64,000 bases of DNA. Origin: Guillardia theta CCMP2712 (lineage: Eukaryota > Cryptophyceae > Pyrenomonadales > Geminigeraceae). The translations under genes were made by a program, and so were the position numbers. Shown piece after piece: positions 20,986-32,334 of this stretch. Position 1 is the first letter of the stretch. Every line of letters starts with the position of its first letter. The stretch spans positions 670,906 through 734,905 of the forward strand of contig NW_005434663.1 of assembly GCF_000315625.1 (NCBI RefSeq), read 5' to 3'. Below the pieces are notes generated by a model. The model was not told the origin of the DNA. It made no database searches and saw only the letters and a program-made list of their open reading frames with translations.

Positions 20986-23550
20986 ATGGTGCGACGGAAG
21001 TTGACAATCGTGGTGCTTGCTTGCTGTCTCCTCGTCCTTCCTGCTCCATGCGTGGGATCGGAAACCGAGGAGGAGTGCTCGAAGGTGTACATGGACACAG
21101 TGGAGGACGAGGCCTCCGGTCTCCCAACATTTGCGACTGCGATGCCGAGCTTTCTGCTTGATGTCACTCGCTGTGTTGCAGGAGACGAGCATCATGGAGT
21201 GAACGAGGCGCTGGCAAGCAGAGGCTCCCTCGCCATCTCCGGCTTTGAGCAGCGAGGATATGAAGCCGTTCAGGCCATCGATGGGGTCTCAGGAGCCTCT
21301 GACAATGGATGGGCTTACTTGGGTCGGTTGGATGAGGCTTGGTTGATGGTCAAATTTCCGATGGCGACGGTGACGAGCAAGATGAACTTGTGCTCGGGAT
21401 ATGAAAGAGTTGATCATCACATCACGAGATTCATCCTTCTATTCACTAACATGACCTTCGACAACGTAGAGGAAGCCAGAGGATCGGACCCGCTGCTTGC
21501 TGGATCGCCATGGTACGTGATTCCAGGGTTGAGGGGAATAGGCGAATCAGTGAAAGTGCAGGAGGACGGGTACACAGTGAAGGTGAAAGGAGGCACAAGT
21601 GAACTTGTGCTCACATACCCGCGACTAGAAGCGACCATGTTCTATGTGAAGATCGAAGAGAGCGACACGGCAGATACGGAAAATGCTGTCGTCAACGAGA
21701 TCGAGTTTCTGCTCGAAGAAGAGCTCTTCTCGTGGACTACATGCACCATGGAAGTATACCTGGACAACGAGCTCCTAGTGAATCACTCACGCACCATCTC
21801 GTTGCTGCCCCTCCATAGGGGAGAGACAGCGGGAGAGAGCCCCACAGACAGGGTGCTCCGCGTCTCCCTCCCCAACATCAATGGAGTGCATGAGCTGCGC
21901 GTGCAGCTAGGAGTTCCGTTGGAGCATGTGCACTTTCTGGTCTATGACAAGTTGAACCAGGCGCTACAGACGTACGTGGCGTTTCCCTACCCCAACTTTG
22001 TCTTCGGTCGTGACATGCAGCCGTTCGTGACAGTGGGCGCGAGCGGTCGGCAGTGTATCGGAGATGCTCCTCTGGACAACTCGACGGGCTTTTGCTGGCA
22101 CCAGCCCCACCAGACCTATTATGTCAACCTTGACATCATGCCCTTGGCTTTCTCTGGGGAAGCTGATTGTGCTGCCTGGCTGTGGAGGGCAGGTCACCGT
22201 ATCTGCACAAAGACTTGCACTCGAGCTTCATCGGAAGGAGGGCATGAGTACTGCTGCGATTTGAAGCACTACGCGGTAAAAATGCGACAAGGAAGATACG
22301 TTGGGTTGAGCTGTCTTCCGGATGGGGAGTATGTCTTGTTCGTTCACTTCTACGACTACTTGCAACAATTCGACTCTGTGCATGAAGTAAAGATCACGAT
22401 CGACCGAAGTGATATTGGTAGGTGGTATCACAGAGCGTTGGCGAGCAACGCGTCGTACCTTGACGTCATCGACGACTCTCATGTTCTACGAGAGCAGAAT
22501 GGAAGCTTTGAGTTTCACTTGCACAAATCTGAAGTAGGAGGAACCAGCGGGTCTACTTTGCTGTATGCTCTTGTGATCCCTGATGTGGATGTTTTGCTGG
22601 CAAAGGAGCGAGAAAAGCTCGCGATCGAGATTGACGGCATTGCTTCTTCTTGTAAGTTGGATTCTTTCAGAAAGTCAAGACCTGAAAGCCAGTACGAATG
22701 TTTCCTTCTCGATGTCGTGCCGGATGAGTATCAAGACAAAATCGAAATCAATCTCTTGCAGTTCGCTGCTACCTACCGACGTGTCCTTGCTTGGTGCCTG
22801 CACTTCAGAGCGTTCATGGCGCGAGAGTTTCTTGAATCAAGTTTTGCGGGAAGAACATTGAGCGCAGCTCTCATGACGTTGCCGCTGACGATGGACAAAT
22901 CATGCCTCGAAGTTTCACCTCAGAGAATCTCCGTCAACCTCGGGGAGTTCTCGTGGAGCAGCGCCAGTCATTCTCAGCTGGGCGCGAGACACGCACCAGA
23001 CGTGAAGATTCATGAAGAGATCCTCAAGATGGTAGGCTGGAGCGACGAGCAAGAAGCAATGACCAACGTTCTTATCTTCGGGCATCTCTTCAGACCGAAT
23101 CGCCTCTTCAAATCCCTGATCCTCTCCAAGCGCCTCGAACTAGGTATCTCCGGTGTCACCGTGGGGATTCAACTCTACCAGGTGGCTCGTGTTTCTGAAG
23201 AAGCTTTCAATGTCTTCTGCCGGCAAGTGACCGATCTCGTACGGCACTATCAAGCTCAGACCGTCATTCTTCTTTCTGAGGACACGACAATACCACGAAT
23301 CCGATCGATCGCAAGTTTCGTCCAAGCCATGGAAACGAAATCCGTGCTCCTACAATTTAACGGAATCGTAGAAACAGGAGATGAAGCAAGTAACGACTTG
23401 CAAATTATCTCACTGTTCTTGTTCCTTGAATCTTCTCAGTATATCTTGGCATGCTGTAACGAGATGTCTAGATTGCTGCTTGAGCTTGTAATTTCAAATG
23501 CAAAACATCGCAAGATGAACGTTTCTCTGTATGATTTCAACAATCTTTGA
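20986..23550 (+). CDS. Secreted/luminal protein with discoidin-like and fucosyltransferase-like regions
   Basis: One exon of 854 codons. The N terminus MVRRKLTIVVLACCLLVLPA is a clear signal peptide. Residues about 70-245 look like a discoidin (F5/8 type C) beta-sandwich: GYEAVQAIDGVSGASDNGWA is the usual early motif and MFYVKIEESDTA a late strand. The middle is Cys-containing and unassigned. The last 200 residues resemble a Rossmann-type GT23/NodZ fucosyltransferase half: GVTVGIQLYQVARVS sits where those enzymes have their basic GDP-fucose motif, and DLQIISLFLFLESSQYILAC with SRLLLEL matches the family's C-terminal signature. The usual HxRRxD-type basic motif is not kept, so activity is doubtful. 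There is no membrane anchor after the signal peptide. Family assignments are by eye. Confidence 0.6.
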   Translation: MVRRKLTIVVLACCLLVLPAPCVGSETEEECSKVYMDTVEDEASGLPTFATAMPSFLLDVTRCVAGDEHHGVNEALASRGSLAISGFEQRGYEAVQAIDGVSGASDNGWAYLGRLDEAWLMVKFPMATVTSKMNLCSGYERVDHHITRFILLFTNMTFDNVEEARGSDPLLAGSPWYVIPGLRGIGESVKVQEDGYTVKVKGGTSELVLTYPRLEATMFYVKIEESDTADTENAVVNEIEFLLEEELFSWTTCTMEVYLDNELLVNHSRTISLLPLHRGETAGESPTDRVLRVSLPNINGVHELRVQLGVPLEHVHFLVYDKLNQALQTYVAFPYPNFVFGRDMQPFVTVGASGRQCIGDAPLDNSTGFCWHQPHQTYYVNLDIMPLAFSGEADCAAWLWRAGHRICTKTCTRASSEGGHEYCCDLKHYAVKMRQGRYVGLSCLPDGEYVLFVHFYDYLQQFDSVHEVKITIDRSDIGRWYHRALASNASYLDVIDDSHVLREQNGSFEFHLHKSEVGGTSGSTLLYALVIPDVDVLLAKEREKLAIEIDGIASSCKLDSFRKSRPESQYECFLLDVVPDEYQDKIEINLLQFAATYRRVLAWCLHFRAFMAREFLESSFAGRTLSAALMTLPLTMDKSCLEVSPQRISVNLGEFSWSSASHSQLGARHAPDVKIHEEILKMVGWSDEQEAMTNVLIFGHLFRPNRLFKSLILSKRLELGISGVTVGIQLYQVARVSEEAFNVFCRQVTDLVRHYQAQTVILLSEDTTIPRIRSIASFVQAMETKSVLLQFNGIVETGDEASNDLQIISLFLFLESSQYILACCNEMSRLLLELVISNAKHRKMNVSLYDFNNL

Positions 23551-23691
23551 TCCGTGGATCTTTATTCTTTCAATCGCAAATAAAGGCAAAAGGAAACATC
23601 TTGTTCTGATAAGTATCAGGCACAAGCTTCGGATGTTTCATACACATCTTTGTTTACAACTGTTCAAAATCTTGGCGATTGATGTGTCGCT

Positions 23692-24767
23692 TCAACGCCT
23701 CGATTCAGGTAGGGACGAATAAAGGGAGTTATTCGTGTTACCATAAGTGTAAGCTGGTCTGTAGCTAAAGGAAGAGGTGGAGGTGTTGTTGTCCATGTTG
23801 TATCCACTTGAAGTATAGCTCATGAGGTTTAGACCATACAGCCTGGAAGAGGCATCGCTGGCATCAGAGTACCTGTAGCTGTAGCTGCCCGGCACGTAGT
23901 TGGAAGCATAACTGGTCTGAGTGGCGTCGGGGACATATCCACCAGACGTGTAGCTCGTGTAGTTCATGCCAGACATTCTCGTGGAGACATCGCTGGCGTC
24001 TGAGTACCTGTAGTTGTAGCCGCTCGGAATCACCGTAGAGGTATACTGTGTAGCATACTGGGTTCTTGGAACGAAGGTGGTCCTCGTCTCAAATGCTTGT
24101 TGGATGGTAACGACATCTTCTTCGATCTCGACGATCTTGGGGCGTCTCACGATGTATCTCTTCTCCTCGAACACTGGACGGGGGATGCTGATGTACCTTG
24201 TGCTTTGCACCATCTCGGTGGATCTCACCACCTTGGGTACCTGAATCTCCACCATCTTTGTCTCCATGATGGTCTTTGGAACAGGAACGAGAGTAGGGAC
24301 GACGATCATGCGCGTCTCGTATTCTACCTTTGGGACCTGCTGCTGAACTTCCATGGTCTCTGCAACCTGCTGCAAGTCGCAAGTCAACCACGCATCGAGT
24401 CAAACAAGGACAGTACCATGACTTTCGCTGGCGAGGTAACGCTCCTGACGGAATTATCCAAAGGCTTCAAGCTGTGGACAAGTGCAGCAGAGGAAGTGCT
24501 GACAGGCGAGTAGCTGTAGACCTGCCCGTAGACTCCTGCCCCATACGAGGCCGGGGAGGTTGCGACTCCGGCGAGGACGTCAGTCCGAAACTTGCTCGGA
24601 GAAGTGTATGAATCAGCGGTCAGAGGGGAGGTATAGGTTGCTCTGGGTTGCTCAGGAGAAAGTACAGCCTGCATAAGAGGGATGGAAGGAGAGTAGGTGG
24701 AGGCGGAGGTGGTGGAGGCCGGGGAGGCGGTCGAGGAGAGCTGAGCAAGAGACACGGGCTGCGGCAT
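23692..24767 (-). CDS. Alveolin/articulin-like cytoskeletal protein A
   Basis: Two exons (24767-24417, 24369-23692) join in phase 0 across a 47-bp intron to give 342 residues. Exon 1 is Ser/Thr/Pro-rich. Exon 2 opens with a Val/Pro/Glu repeat core: VPKVEYETRMIVVPTLVPVP, METKMVEIQVPK, YISIPRPVFEEKRYIVRRPK and IEEDVVTIQQAFETR. Such VP-EK repeats define alveolins and articulins, filament proteins under the plasma membrane of alveolates, euglenids and other protists. A role in the cell cortex (in a cryptophyte, the periplast) is inference. The tail is Tyr/Ser/Gly-rich with a duplicated SGYNYRYSDASD or GSYSYRYSDASD unit. It is a paralogue of the gene at 43164-44204, with the same intron position and an exon 2 of identical length (678 bp). 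Confidence 0.75.
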
Positions 24768-25491
24768 GTTGGAACACTGTGACAGCTAGAAGCGCTCTTG
24801 GTTGAGCTAGGGGGTACAACGAGTCCAGTCCCCCACCCCCTCCACCCCCTGATTTATCCCTACGATGTACCCCTACCTGGCAGAGAGAAGCGCCTCTACC
24901 GCACTGACCGGGGTTTCCACTTATCGCACCCCTACCCCCACATATGTAGCATGAAATAACCGGTACAGATAGATCCAGCTAGTACCACCCTACTACCCCA
25001 TGCCCGACTTGACCTCCCGGCGGTACTCCCCAAGTAAGTGATCCCTCGCATCCGATCCGAGAATGTACCAGGACCCCCTTCATTCCCCTGATTTGTACCC
25101 TACCCTGCTAGTCAGCCATGCGTCATCTAGCCGTTATCGTCACGGTGGCAGGGTCACCTGACGGACGGTGACCCCCCGGTTTGCGCCCGGCCCGGCGGGT
25201 CGGAGCTTGCAGGCCCGGTCCGGGGCGCGGCAGACGGTGGGGGCCGGGCCGGGCCGCGGCACTGCGCCGGCCGCGTCAGGGCCCGGCGGCCCGCCGGACT
25301 CGGGACGGACAATCCATCCTTGGATCACTACTGAGCGAAAATAGCACCGAAATGGCGTGGGGACGGAGACGAGATGCGCTCGATGCTGGCGACCTCGAGG
25401 GCAAGGTGGCCTGAAAAAGGCGAGGATATAAGGGAGAAGCAGGAGAAGCAGGAGAAGCAGGAGAAGCAGGAGCAGGAGCGCTGTGGACAAG
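24768..25491. promoter_or_regulatory. Divergent spacer with C-rich runs and GGCCCGG island (island c)
   Basis: Bases 24805-25090 contain repeated CCCCTACCCC-type runs on the plus strand, that is GGGGTAGGGG on the sense strand of alveolin-like A. Bases 25135-25315 are a C/G island (GGCCCGGCCC, GGGCCGGGCCG) that also contains CACGGTGGC, TGACGGACGGTGACC and CTGAGCG words. No gene seen. Confidence 0.5.
25432..25478 (+). repeat. GGAGAAGCA tandem repeat in a 5' UTR
   Basis: Four copies of the 9-bp unit GGAGAAGCA followed by decayed copies, ending 14 bases before the ATG of the downstream membrane protein gene. It is purine-only apart from one C per unit. Confidence 0.85.
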
Positions 25492-26450
25492 ATGGAAGAT
25501 GAAATGATACCTGGTACAAGCGTGTCAGTCGCGGATCATCAAAAGTTGAGGAGGTTAGCTCTGATTGCGTCATCGTCTGTACTCTGCGTGGTTTGCTTGC
25601 TGTTTTTTACCAGGGAAGACAACATGAACTTGGCTTCAAGAAATGTAATGCAGCAGCACATGATTTCGAGTATGGCGTCGGAAAGAAACGACGAGCTTGC
25701 GATCAAGCTAAGCAAGCTTTCTCATGCCTTCGAACTGCAGGAGCTTTCAACCAAAATTGCCATCAAACTCTTGAAGAGCATAACTACATTGGCTTTCAAT
25801 CAATCCGTCAATCAGACTAACTTCACTGTGTACAACTCAACTGGAAGACTTGGAATGTATGCAAATGAGTCTTACAACAAGACAGAGATCTTTCAAAACC
25901 AAGGAAACATCTCTGCAGTTGGGAATGAATCATATGATCCCCAGAGAAACCAGACGGAAGCCCCCAGCTTCTTCCACGAGCAAGTCCATTCAGAAGTATC
26001 AACAATACCTGTTAATGCTGTTAGTGGGGAGGCGAGAAAGAGAAGCGAGTTGCAAGCCGACATTGCAGCATGGCCGAAGTCTGATGATGTTTGGCAAGGA
26101 CCTTTGAAAATAATCGAGCGAGACATGATCACTTGCATTGATGACAGCTCTAACGGTGGGATCGTTGCGAACTATCGGCCAGCGTCATATTGCCTGAAGA
26201 ACCCGACATATTGCATGTTATACTGTAGAGGAAACTTCGCAGATAAGAGCTTTGAACCGACACGGGAGGTCAAGAGTCAATATCTTGCTCAGAAGGTAAT
26301 CTTTCATCTCTTGTTAGCTCTCCACGATTGAGTTAGTGACGTCTTGTTTCACAGAGACCAAAGGTTCATAGGAGTCGGGATGGTGACAAACCGAGACGCT
26401 ACGATTGGACTTCCTGGAAGAAGGAACTCAAGTCGCTCAGTCCCAGATAG
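25492..26450 (+). CDS. Type II membrane protein with dense N-glycosylation sites
   Basis: Two exons (25492-26295, 26355-26450) give 299 residues. The ATG at 25492 is the first in frame after the purine repeat. Residues about 23-43 (LALIASSSVLCVVCLLFF) form one transmembrane segment with a charged, short N side, so a signal anchor with a luminal or extracellular C part is likely. Residues 100-165 contain nine Asn-X-Ser/Thr sequons in about 65 residues. The luminal C part has four Cys (CIDD, YCLKN, YCMLYCRG) that may form a small disulphide module, and the end is basic (KPRRYDWTSWKKELK). I do not recognise a family. It could be a Golgi or surface glycoprotein; the architecture resembles a glycosyltransferase stem without an obvious catalytic domain. 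Confidence 0.7.
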
Positions 26451-26793
26451 ACAGCAACCTTATGTTGCTGTGGAATCTCGATCCTCTTTGTAAATACCGT
26501 TCATTCAAAGATTACTTATTTAGTAGAATGCCACAAGGTTATGTACACAAAGATTGCCATGGAATTTGCCCGGCGTCATGACGCACATAGATAAGCAGAG
26601 GTTACAAGTGTTCGCTACAAATGTGTGAGTCGAGATGAAACAGTGGAAGAGAGTGTAAACCTGACAACTGCAGCCACCGCAATGTCAATTCCTAGGGAAG
26701 ACGTTAGAGTCCACTTCATATCCTTGAGCTCTTGTAAGCTTGAAACTCCTTGTTTCTATTGCACATGATCAGGTCAAAAACAATGCAGCTTTG
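26451..26793. other. Convergent 3' spacer
   Basis: This stretch lies between the tail of the type II membrane protein and the tail of the next minus-strand gene. I see 3' UTR-like AT-rich sequence only. An alternative last exon of the minus-strand gene could extend to 26769. Confidence 0.4.
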
Positions 26794-28120
26794 TCAACTG
26801 ACCCTGAGAGCAAGTGCCAAACCCCGTGACTCAGCTGCAGACAAATTCAACGAAGACACAAATGCCTGAAGAAACGCTCAGAGGACGGTCAAGAACATCT
26901 CCAGATAGTCTGATTATTACCGTCAACTCATCAGAGAGTACTTGACCTTTTCCCGCGCTCGACTTCTCAGGGCTGTAGGGTTGAGAGCTTGCGTTCAACT
27001 TGTTCGACGAGCTCTTTGCGGGTAACCTCTCTTTATCTGATGTGTTTCCTATCTTGCCGTAGCTGACATCTCTTACAGCTCTTGATAAAACTTGACTTTG
27101 AGTCTGAGGCATCGGCATGTAATGGTTTTCGTCCATCCCCACCGGCATTCCTATTTCACTGTACGGTTGGCTTCCTGCATATAGACCATCCGGGTAGAAC
27201 CCTGAAGCCGTGAACGGCATGGCTTGCTGCAAGACAATCAGTAAGTACCAGCACGCAGTCTTAAACGATCTACCACTGGCAGATTCCAATTCTCCTGTAC
27301 AGGGACTGGATATCCATTGTTCAGGTCGTAATTCATAACAGGATAGGAATATTCATCCACGTATGGTTGACTAGCCATCGGATCATACTGTGCATCATAA
27401 ACGTTCCAGCCGACGTTCTGTGGTTGTTCGTAAGGAACATCAGGATAACCGTCTGACAAGTTCCTGCATTGAACAAACGAATAAGATCGCTTCTGACGAG
27501 TACATCAAGGAATCATTTTTCACACACATTGAGGCCATGTACTGCTCTATCTCAGCCTGGGCGAGATAATCTTGTTCTGTGAATTCCTGCTCAGGATTTT
27601 GCCAAGGATTTTCGTGATCTATGTCCTCCACTCCTGCCAATCCTTGACACGTCACATTCTTGCATACAGCACCGGGCGGAACCCACCGGCGAGAATGTTA
27701 TCGGCGTGCTGATCGCTCCACGCAGCATTCATGAGCGGTATTGACTTTCTTGCAAGTACATAGAAATTCTGTCCATCGCTCCGATGATATTTCTCATCCA
27801 GTCCTCTTGCTGTCCACACATCTAAGGGGAAGGTCAAAGGTAATCGAACAGATAGACTGCAGATATTACCCATAGAATCCGGCGTCCACTCCCATGCTCC
27901 TGAAAGTGGATCGAAAGGTGGGAGCTCCTGATTTACAAGCAGTAAGGTAGATGCAACCAGCCAGCTTCATGCAGGGACTCGACCTCTTTTTCTTCTTCAA
28001 GTGGCTTCAACATTGATTCAGCCTCCTGCGACTTCCAAACAGAATGTGAGAAAACCAAACTTCTGCTTCACAACGAAGTGAATATTGTATCGAATTTCTT
28101 ACCTGTATCTTTGTTGCCAT
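26794..28120 (-). CDS. Uncharacterised Tyr/Pro-rich protein, eight small exons
   Basis: Exons 28120-28103, 28031-27984, 27927-27870, 27821-27687, 27642-27528, 27463-27277, 27226-26921 and 26865-26794 join in frame into about 310 residues starting MATKIQSQEAESM. A conserved-looking block follows: ELPPFDPLSGAWEWTPDSMD, VWTARGLDEKYHRSDGQNFY and a short WSDQHADNILAG. The rest is low-complexity, rich in Tyr, Pro, Asn and Met (GYPDVPYEQPQNVGW, SQPYVDEYSYPVMNY). There is no signal peptide or membrane segment. I do not recognise the family. The Tyr/Pro-rich middle suggests a disordered adaptor or RNA-granule type protein, but that is speculation. The last exon boundary is the least certain. Two introns are 44 and 48 bp. 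Confidence 0.6.
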
Positions 28121-29299
28121 CAAATCTGATGTAATGATGCTCGATTGAGTTTGTATTTTCTGTTCATCCAAGTCACAAAAGCGACAGCCGTAACAGGTGC
28201 AGCAAAATCATAGATGAATGCGATGGGCAAGAGTCGGACAGACAGGTCACTGAGATGAGATGAGCACAATATCAGAGGGCAGGTCAGGAGGATTTCATGA
28301 ATCAAGCACTCTCGTGAACGATAAAGAGGAGGGGTACAGCCTATCTTTCCTGGCGAACATCTAGTGCTTTCATCGTCTCAACTCAGTCATCAGACGACTC
28401 TTCCTACTCTTCCCGCCCTCCCACGTCCTTCTATCTCTCCTCTTCCTCATGTCCCTCTCACCATTGCTCTCCTCCCCTACGCGCTCCCGTCATCCCCCGC
28501 TCTACTCCCTCCTCTTTCTTCAGCCGCCATAACAACGGCACAAACCTCGTTGCAATGCATACCCCTACCCTCACGAAAATAGGCTACCCCTACCCTCTCG
28601 ATTATTGCTCTACACCCCTAGAGTAACAAGACCAAAACTCAAGATGTCCATTACTATGCCTCATCAGTAATGATTTCATATGTATTGGAATAAGAAGAAG
28701 AGGCCATCTGTTAATATTGTGTTTCTTTCCTAGCCATGTTTGCTTTACTACCCCCTCCTTTGTGCAAATTATCCCTACCCACTTGTGAAAAACCAATCAT
28801 ACCCCTACCTATCCAGGAACTAATTTCCCACCCCTACCCCCTGGCACACCCTGGCCGCCAAGCCCAAAAATCCAGCAAGACCAATCAAGCATGAAACAGT
28901 AAAGGATCCCATGAAACAAGATAGATACCCGTTCTTCTTTATCCTCCTCCCTTCTCCTCCTCCCTTGTCCTCGTCCTAGCTCCTGCTCTCATCCCTTCGC
29001 CAATGTTCTTCTTCCATCTCCTCATATCTGATCGTCCCCTCTACTCCCGTTCAGTTTCCATTTCCTCCCCTGCACAAGCTATCGAGCGCGTCCAATTCTC
29101 CGTGATTCTGCAGTCCGAACCTGAGTCGCAGGTTCCTCTGGCTCACGAGCTGGGGTCGTAGAGGAGGTTGACATTGTACCTCAGGCACAAGTGCAACCTT
29201 ACACTTGTCATGCTATGGCTGAGAGAAGTCAAATTGTTACATTTTGCCGAATCTACATTGGGAGAAAAAGTGCAAAAAAACTAAAGGACAGCTGCCAAG
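28121..29299. other. Gene-free spacer with CCCCTACCCC runs
   Basis: I see no supported gene in these 1.18 kb. Bases 28335-28520 and 28940-29060 are pyrimidine-rich (CTCTTCC type). Bases 28555-28850 hold about eight CCCCTACC or ACCCCTA words on the plus strand, mixed with AT-rich sequence. The part next to 28120 must contain the promoter of the unknown minus-strand gene, and the part next to 29300 the 3' end of the PCIF1-like gene. Confidence 0.45.
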
Positions 29300-31379
29300 T
29301 TATCTTTTCTGTCTCTTCGTTGACACTTCGTTGTGCTTGACATCTGACTTGACTCTTTTCTCATTCTCCTCGTTCTCGTCCCCGCTCTCCTCAAGCTGCT
29401 CACGACCAGCCTCATCTTCTTCATTGTCGGAGTGATCAGGAGCCACGAAGTTGAGCCCATGGGGGTTCAGCTCGAGCTTCGGCTTGAAGGCGTTTCTGCG
29501 GGGGTCAGGTCAGGTTAGCTTGCAAGCTCAGGGGAGGAGGCGACTGACCTAAGCTTCAAGAGCTTCTCCTTTGTTGCCGGCCACTTCTCGCTGCCCGCCT
29601 CGTTCTGCTCAACGTCAGAGCACTTGTAGCCTTCGCCTGCACGCCTGGAGACCTGGAGGAAGATGACGCTCGTGTCAAAAGGAGCGATCCTGTATCGGTT
29701 GATCCTGTCGTGCTGTGAGCCTTCGAAGTAGCCATGCTCTGCCTGCTTCACTTTCAAGTGCTGGATCGCCAAGTTCTGTCAGGGGGGCTGCCAAGTGAAA
29801 CGGAAGAGAGGCTTACAGCTCTCTTGTACTCGCTGGAATACACCCTTCTCCAGCCGTTTTGATCTGGCAAGTATGGGATGATGATGATGAAGGACAGTGG
29901 CAAGGAGCTCTTGGAAAAGATGTCTTCCATGTGATCGATCTGACCAAAACAGTGACGCGAGGCTCGCTGACATCGAAGACATACCATCTTCAAGATTGTA
30001 CCATCATCGAAGGGAGGGTTGGCCTCGAAACTTCCTTCCCTCGGGAAGAATTGAAAGAAAGAGCCTGTCGACAAGGTTACGACGTTCTTGAAGCAGACGG
30101 ACAGCAAGGGGCACCAATGCTGCCGAAAATGTAGTCCGTGTCAAAGTGCGCAGAACAAAATCTTGAATAACGGCAGTTCATGGGCGAGGCAAAGCACTCC
30201 AACCAGCACCTTTCGGCATTGTTAAGCCTTCAAACAGACAGATAACCTCCTTTCCCACCCGAACTCCACCATCAGCGTGTCGAAACAACTTCCATGTATT
30301 GCAGCTTGAAAACCGCCAGCTTTGTAATGCCCCCCCTGAAACGACGAGTACCTGTAGAGCCAAGCTCATTCGGTTGCTGGGAGACTGGTGACTGATTCGA
30401 TGCATTGGCTACCTTGCGAGCAAGCTGAAGATTGCGCAAGAGATGAAGCTTTCCGTCATATCTGAATGCTTCACGAACCTATGCAGTACGAAATCATTTG
30501 AAAGAAAGAGAAACAAGATGACGACATTACCCAGAATGCTTCATCAATTCTTGTAACTTGACATAGTGATCGAAATTCACTTCCATGGTAACCCCCGAGC
30601 ATCTCAGCACATACTTGGTCCTCGTCTGCGTTCTCTACTCATGCATGTTTCAGTCCATCAGCAAAGTGTTACCCTTTCGCCCTCCTGCATGTCGACCCGC
30701 TTCACTTTCACTTTCCCACCTTTCCCCACCAGAGTTCTGCCAACTGTAGCCGCAGCCTTTCTCGCCCCTTTCCCTATCGTCTCACAAATTTTCTCGGCCT
30801 ACAACCAGCTCTCAGAAGGACCTCACAGCAGAGCGAGCGTACCTGCTTCGAAGATATGCCAGCTGCTTCCAGCTTCCTCTTGAGCTCCTCGTCCTTTTCA
30901 TTCTCCTTGCCCAGTGGAAAAATGCCTGCCGGGCAAGTCGGGCATGCAGCGCGCCTGCTGTACAGCCATTTCTCGAACTGCCTGGTCCACTTCGCTCCGA
31001 GTTTGTCACCACCCATCAACCGGAATTCCCCCGCCAGCTTGCTCATTTCTCTCCAACGGATCGCTTCTTCCACCGCCAGGCGCTGAACGTCTTTCAACAG
31101 GCTCCTCCTGTCATCTGGGTTTTGTGACAGCCTCGACAGTTGTGAGGACTCCTTGAGGAACTGATCCACCTTCCCCCCAACTTTGAACTCTTTGTTCCAA
31201 AGCACGCCATCGCCCGCTGTACTTGTTATGCTCTGCTCCCACAGTTGATCTCTGATGCGCGAGTTATCCGAGGATGCTGCTGTACTTGTCTTAACTGAGT
31301 TTTTCTTGTTCTTTAGCTGACTTATCGGCTCCTCTCGCATCTCGGCGAGCAGCCTCTCCAGCTCTTTGTCCTTGTTCAT
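29300..31379 (-). CDS. PCIF1: PCIF1-like cap-adjacent m6A methyltransferase without WW domain
   Basis: Ten exons (31379-30843, 30798-30673, 30625-30531, 30478-30413, 30351-30259, 30209-30115, 30064-29985, 29939-29817, 29775-29549, 29495-29300) encode 545 residues. The C-terminal half follows PCIF1 in order: [59 protein letters not shown] and YFEGSQHDR. The NPPF catalytic motif of N6-adenine methyltransferases is intact. The known enzyme methylates the first transcribed adenosine next to the mRNA cap. Vertebrate PCIF1 docks on RNA polymerase II through an N-terminal WW domain; here the first 180 residues are helical and charged with no WW motif. The tail is acidic and ends in a basic KRQKR, a possible nuclear signal. 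Introns are 41-61 bp. It is divergent from NUFIP1 across a GC island. Confidence 0.88.
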
Positions 31380-32334
31380 CGCCTCCTGTCATTCCACCCT
31401 TAACTCAACAGGCACCATCCAAGAATGATGAAAACAAAACAATCGAACTCATTCCTCGCATTTGTTCTACCTTCCTTACCCCGTTCTTTTTCTTTCCTCG
31501 TTCTTCTTCTTTCCTCACTCTCTACCTCTCCCTCTTTCTCCTCGCCCTCTCATCCTCTTAAGATGAATCTTTGCATCCCTCCTCTGACATCCTTGCCCCT
31601 CTCCTTCACTCCATCTGCATGTTGTCCTACTTCAAGCGCGTCCTATTCCTCTCTGCAGCTCTCGCGTTCCTCTAACGTTTCTTGCTTGCCCTCGAAGTAG
31701 AGATCGCCATAGTTGTCTTCACGTGCATTTCTCATATTCGAGCTCGCCTCAGATATATAATAGTCAATTTAGGAAGGGCAGATCATCGGATTGCTTTGCC
31801 AAAAATACCCTATATTTGGCAGATTGGTCATGAATATCAATCCAACCGGTACTCTCAGAGCAGAGCCTGATGAGGCTGACGGTCCGAGGCTCCGGCGGTG
31901 CCGACGGTCTCAGAGTCTGCGGCGGCGGCCAATAAGCTCTGCCCGGCGTCGCAGCGATCGTGACGGTCGCAGGCCGTCGCGCCTTATTGGTCGGGCCGCC
32001 GCTCACTGCCGCTCAGAGCCGGCCCCAGGCTGCTGGGCCGGCACTCAGGGCCCCGGCGGCCATTGATGCGGCGAGGGGTCCGAGGCCAGTGAAAGTTCCA
32101 GTGACATGCCCACGGCTGCGGGCCGGTACCTTGACGGTCGGCCCCGCCGGGCCCGGCCGCACGCGCGCCGGTGCCGTGACCGGGCCGGGCACCTGACTCC
32201 GTGTGCCACTGACGGTGAGGGCCAGTGCGCGGCCGGGCGGCGGCACTCAGGCCCGGGGTAGCGCGCGGCGGCCCTGCGCGGCGGCTGGCCCGGCCGGTCT
32301 GAGCGGGGATGAGATCAAGGGGCGGATCAGAACA
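31380..32334. promoter_or_regulatory. Divergent spacer with the largest GC island (island d)
   Basis: Bases 31430-31690 are pyrimidine-rich. Bases 31700-31870 are AT-rich. Bases 31870-32312 are a C/G island rich in GGGCCGG, CCGGCGG and GGCCCGG. It is interrupted by four TGACGGT words, CACTGACGGTGAG, CACTCAGG and CTCAGAG words spaced by tens of bases. The NUFIP1 start codon lies 22 bp beyond its end. Open frames inside the island are compositional and not genes. Confidence 0.55.
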
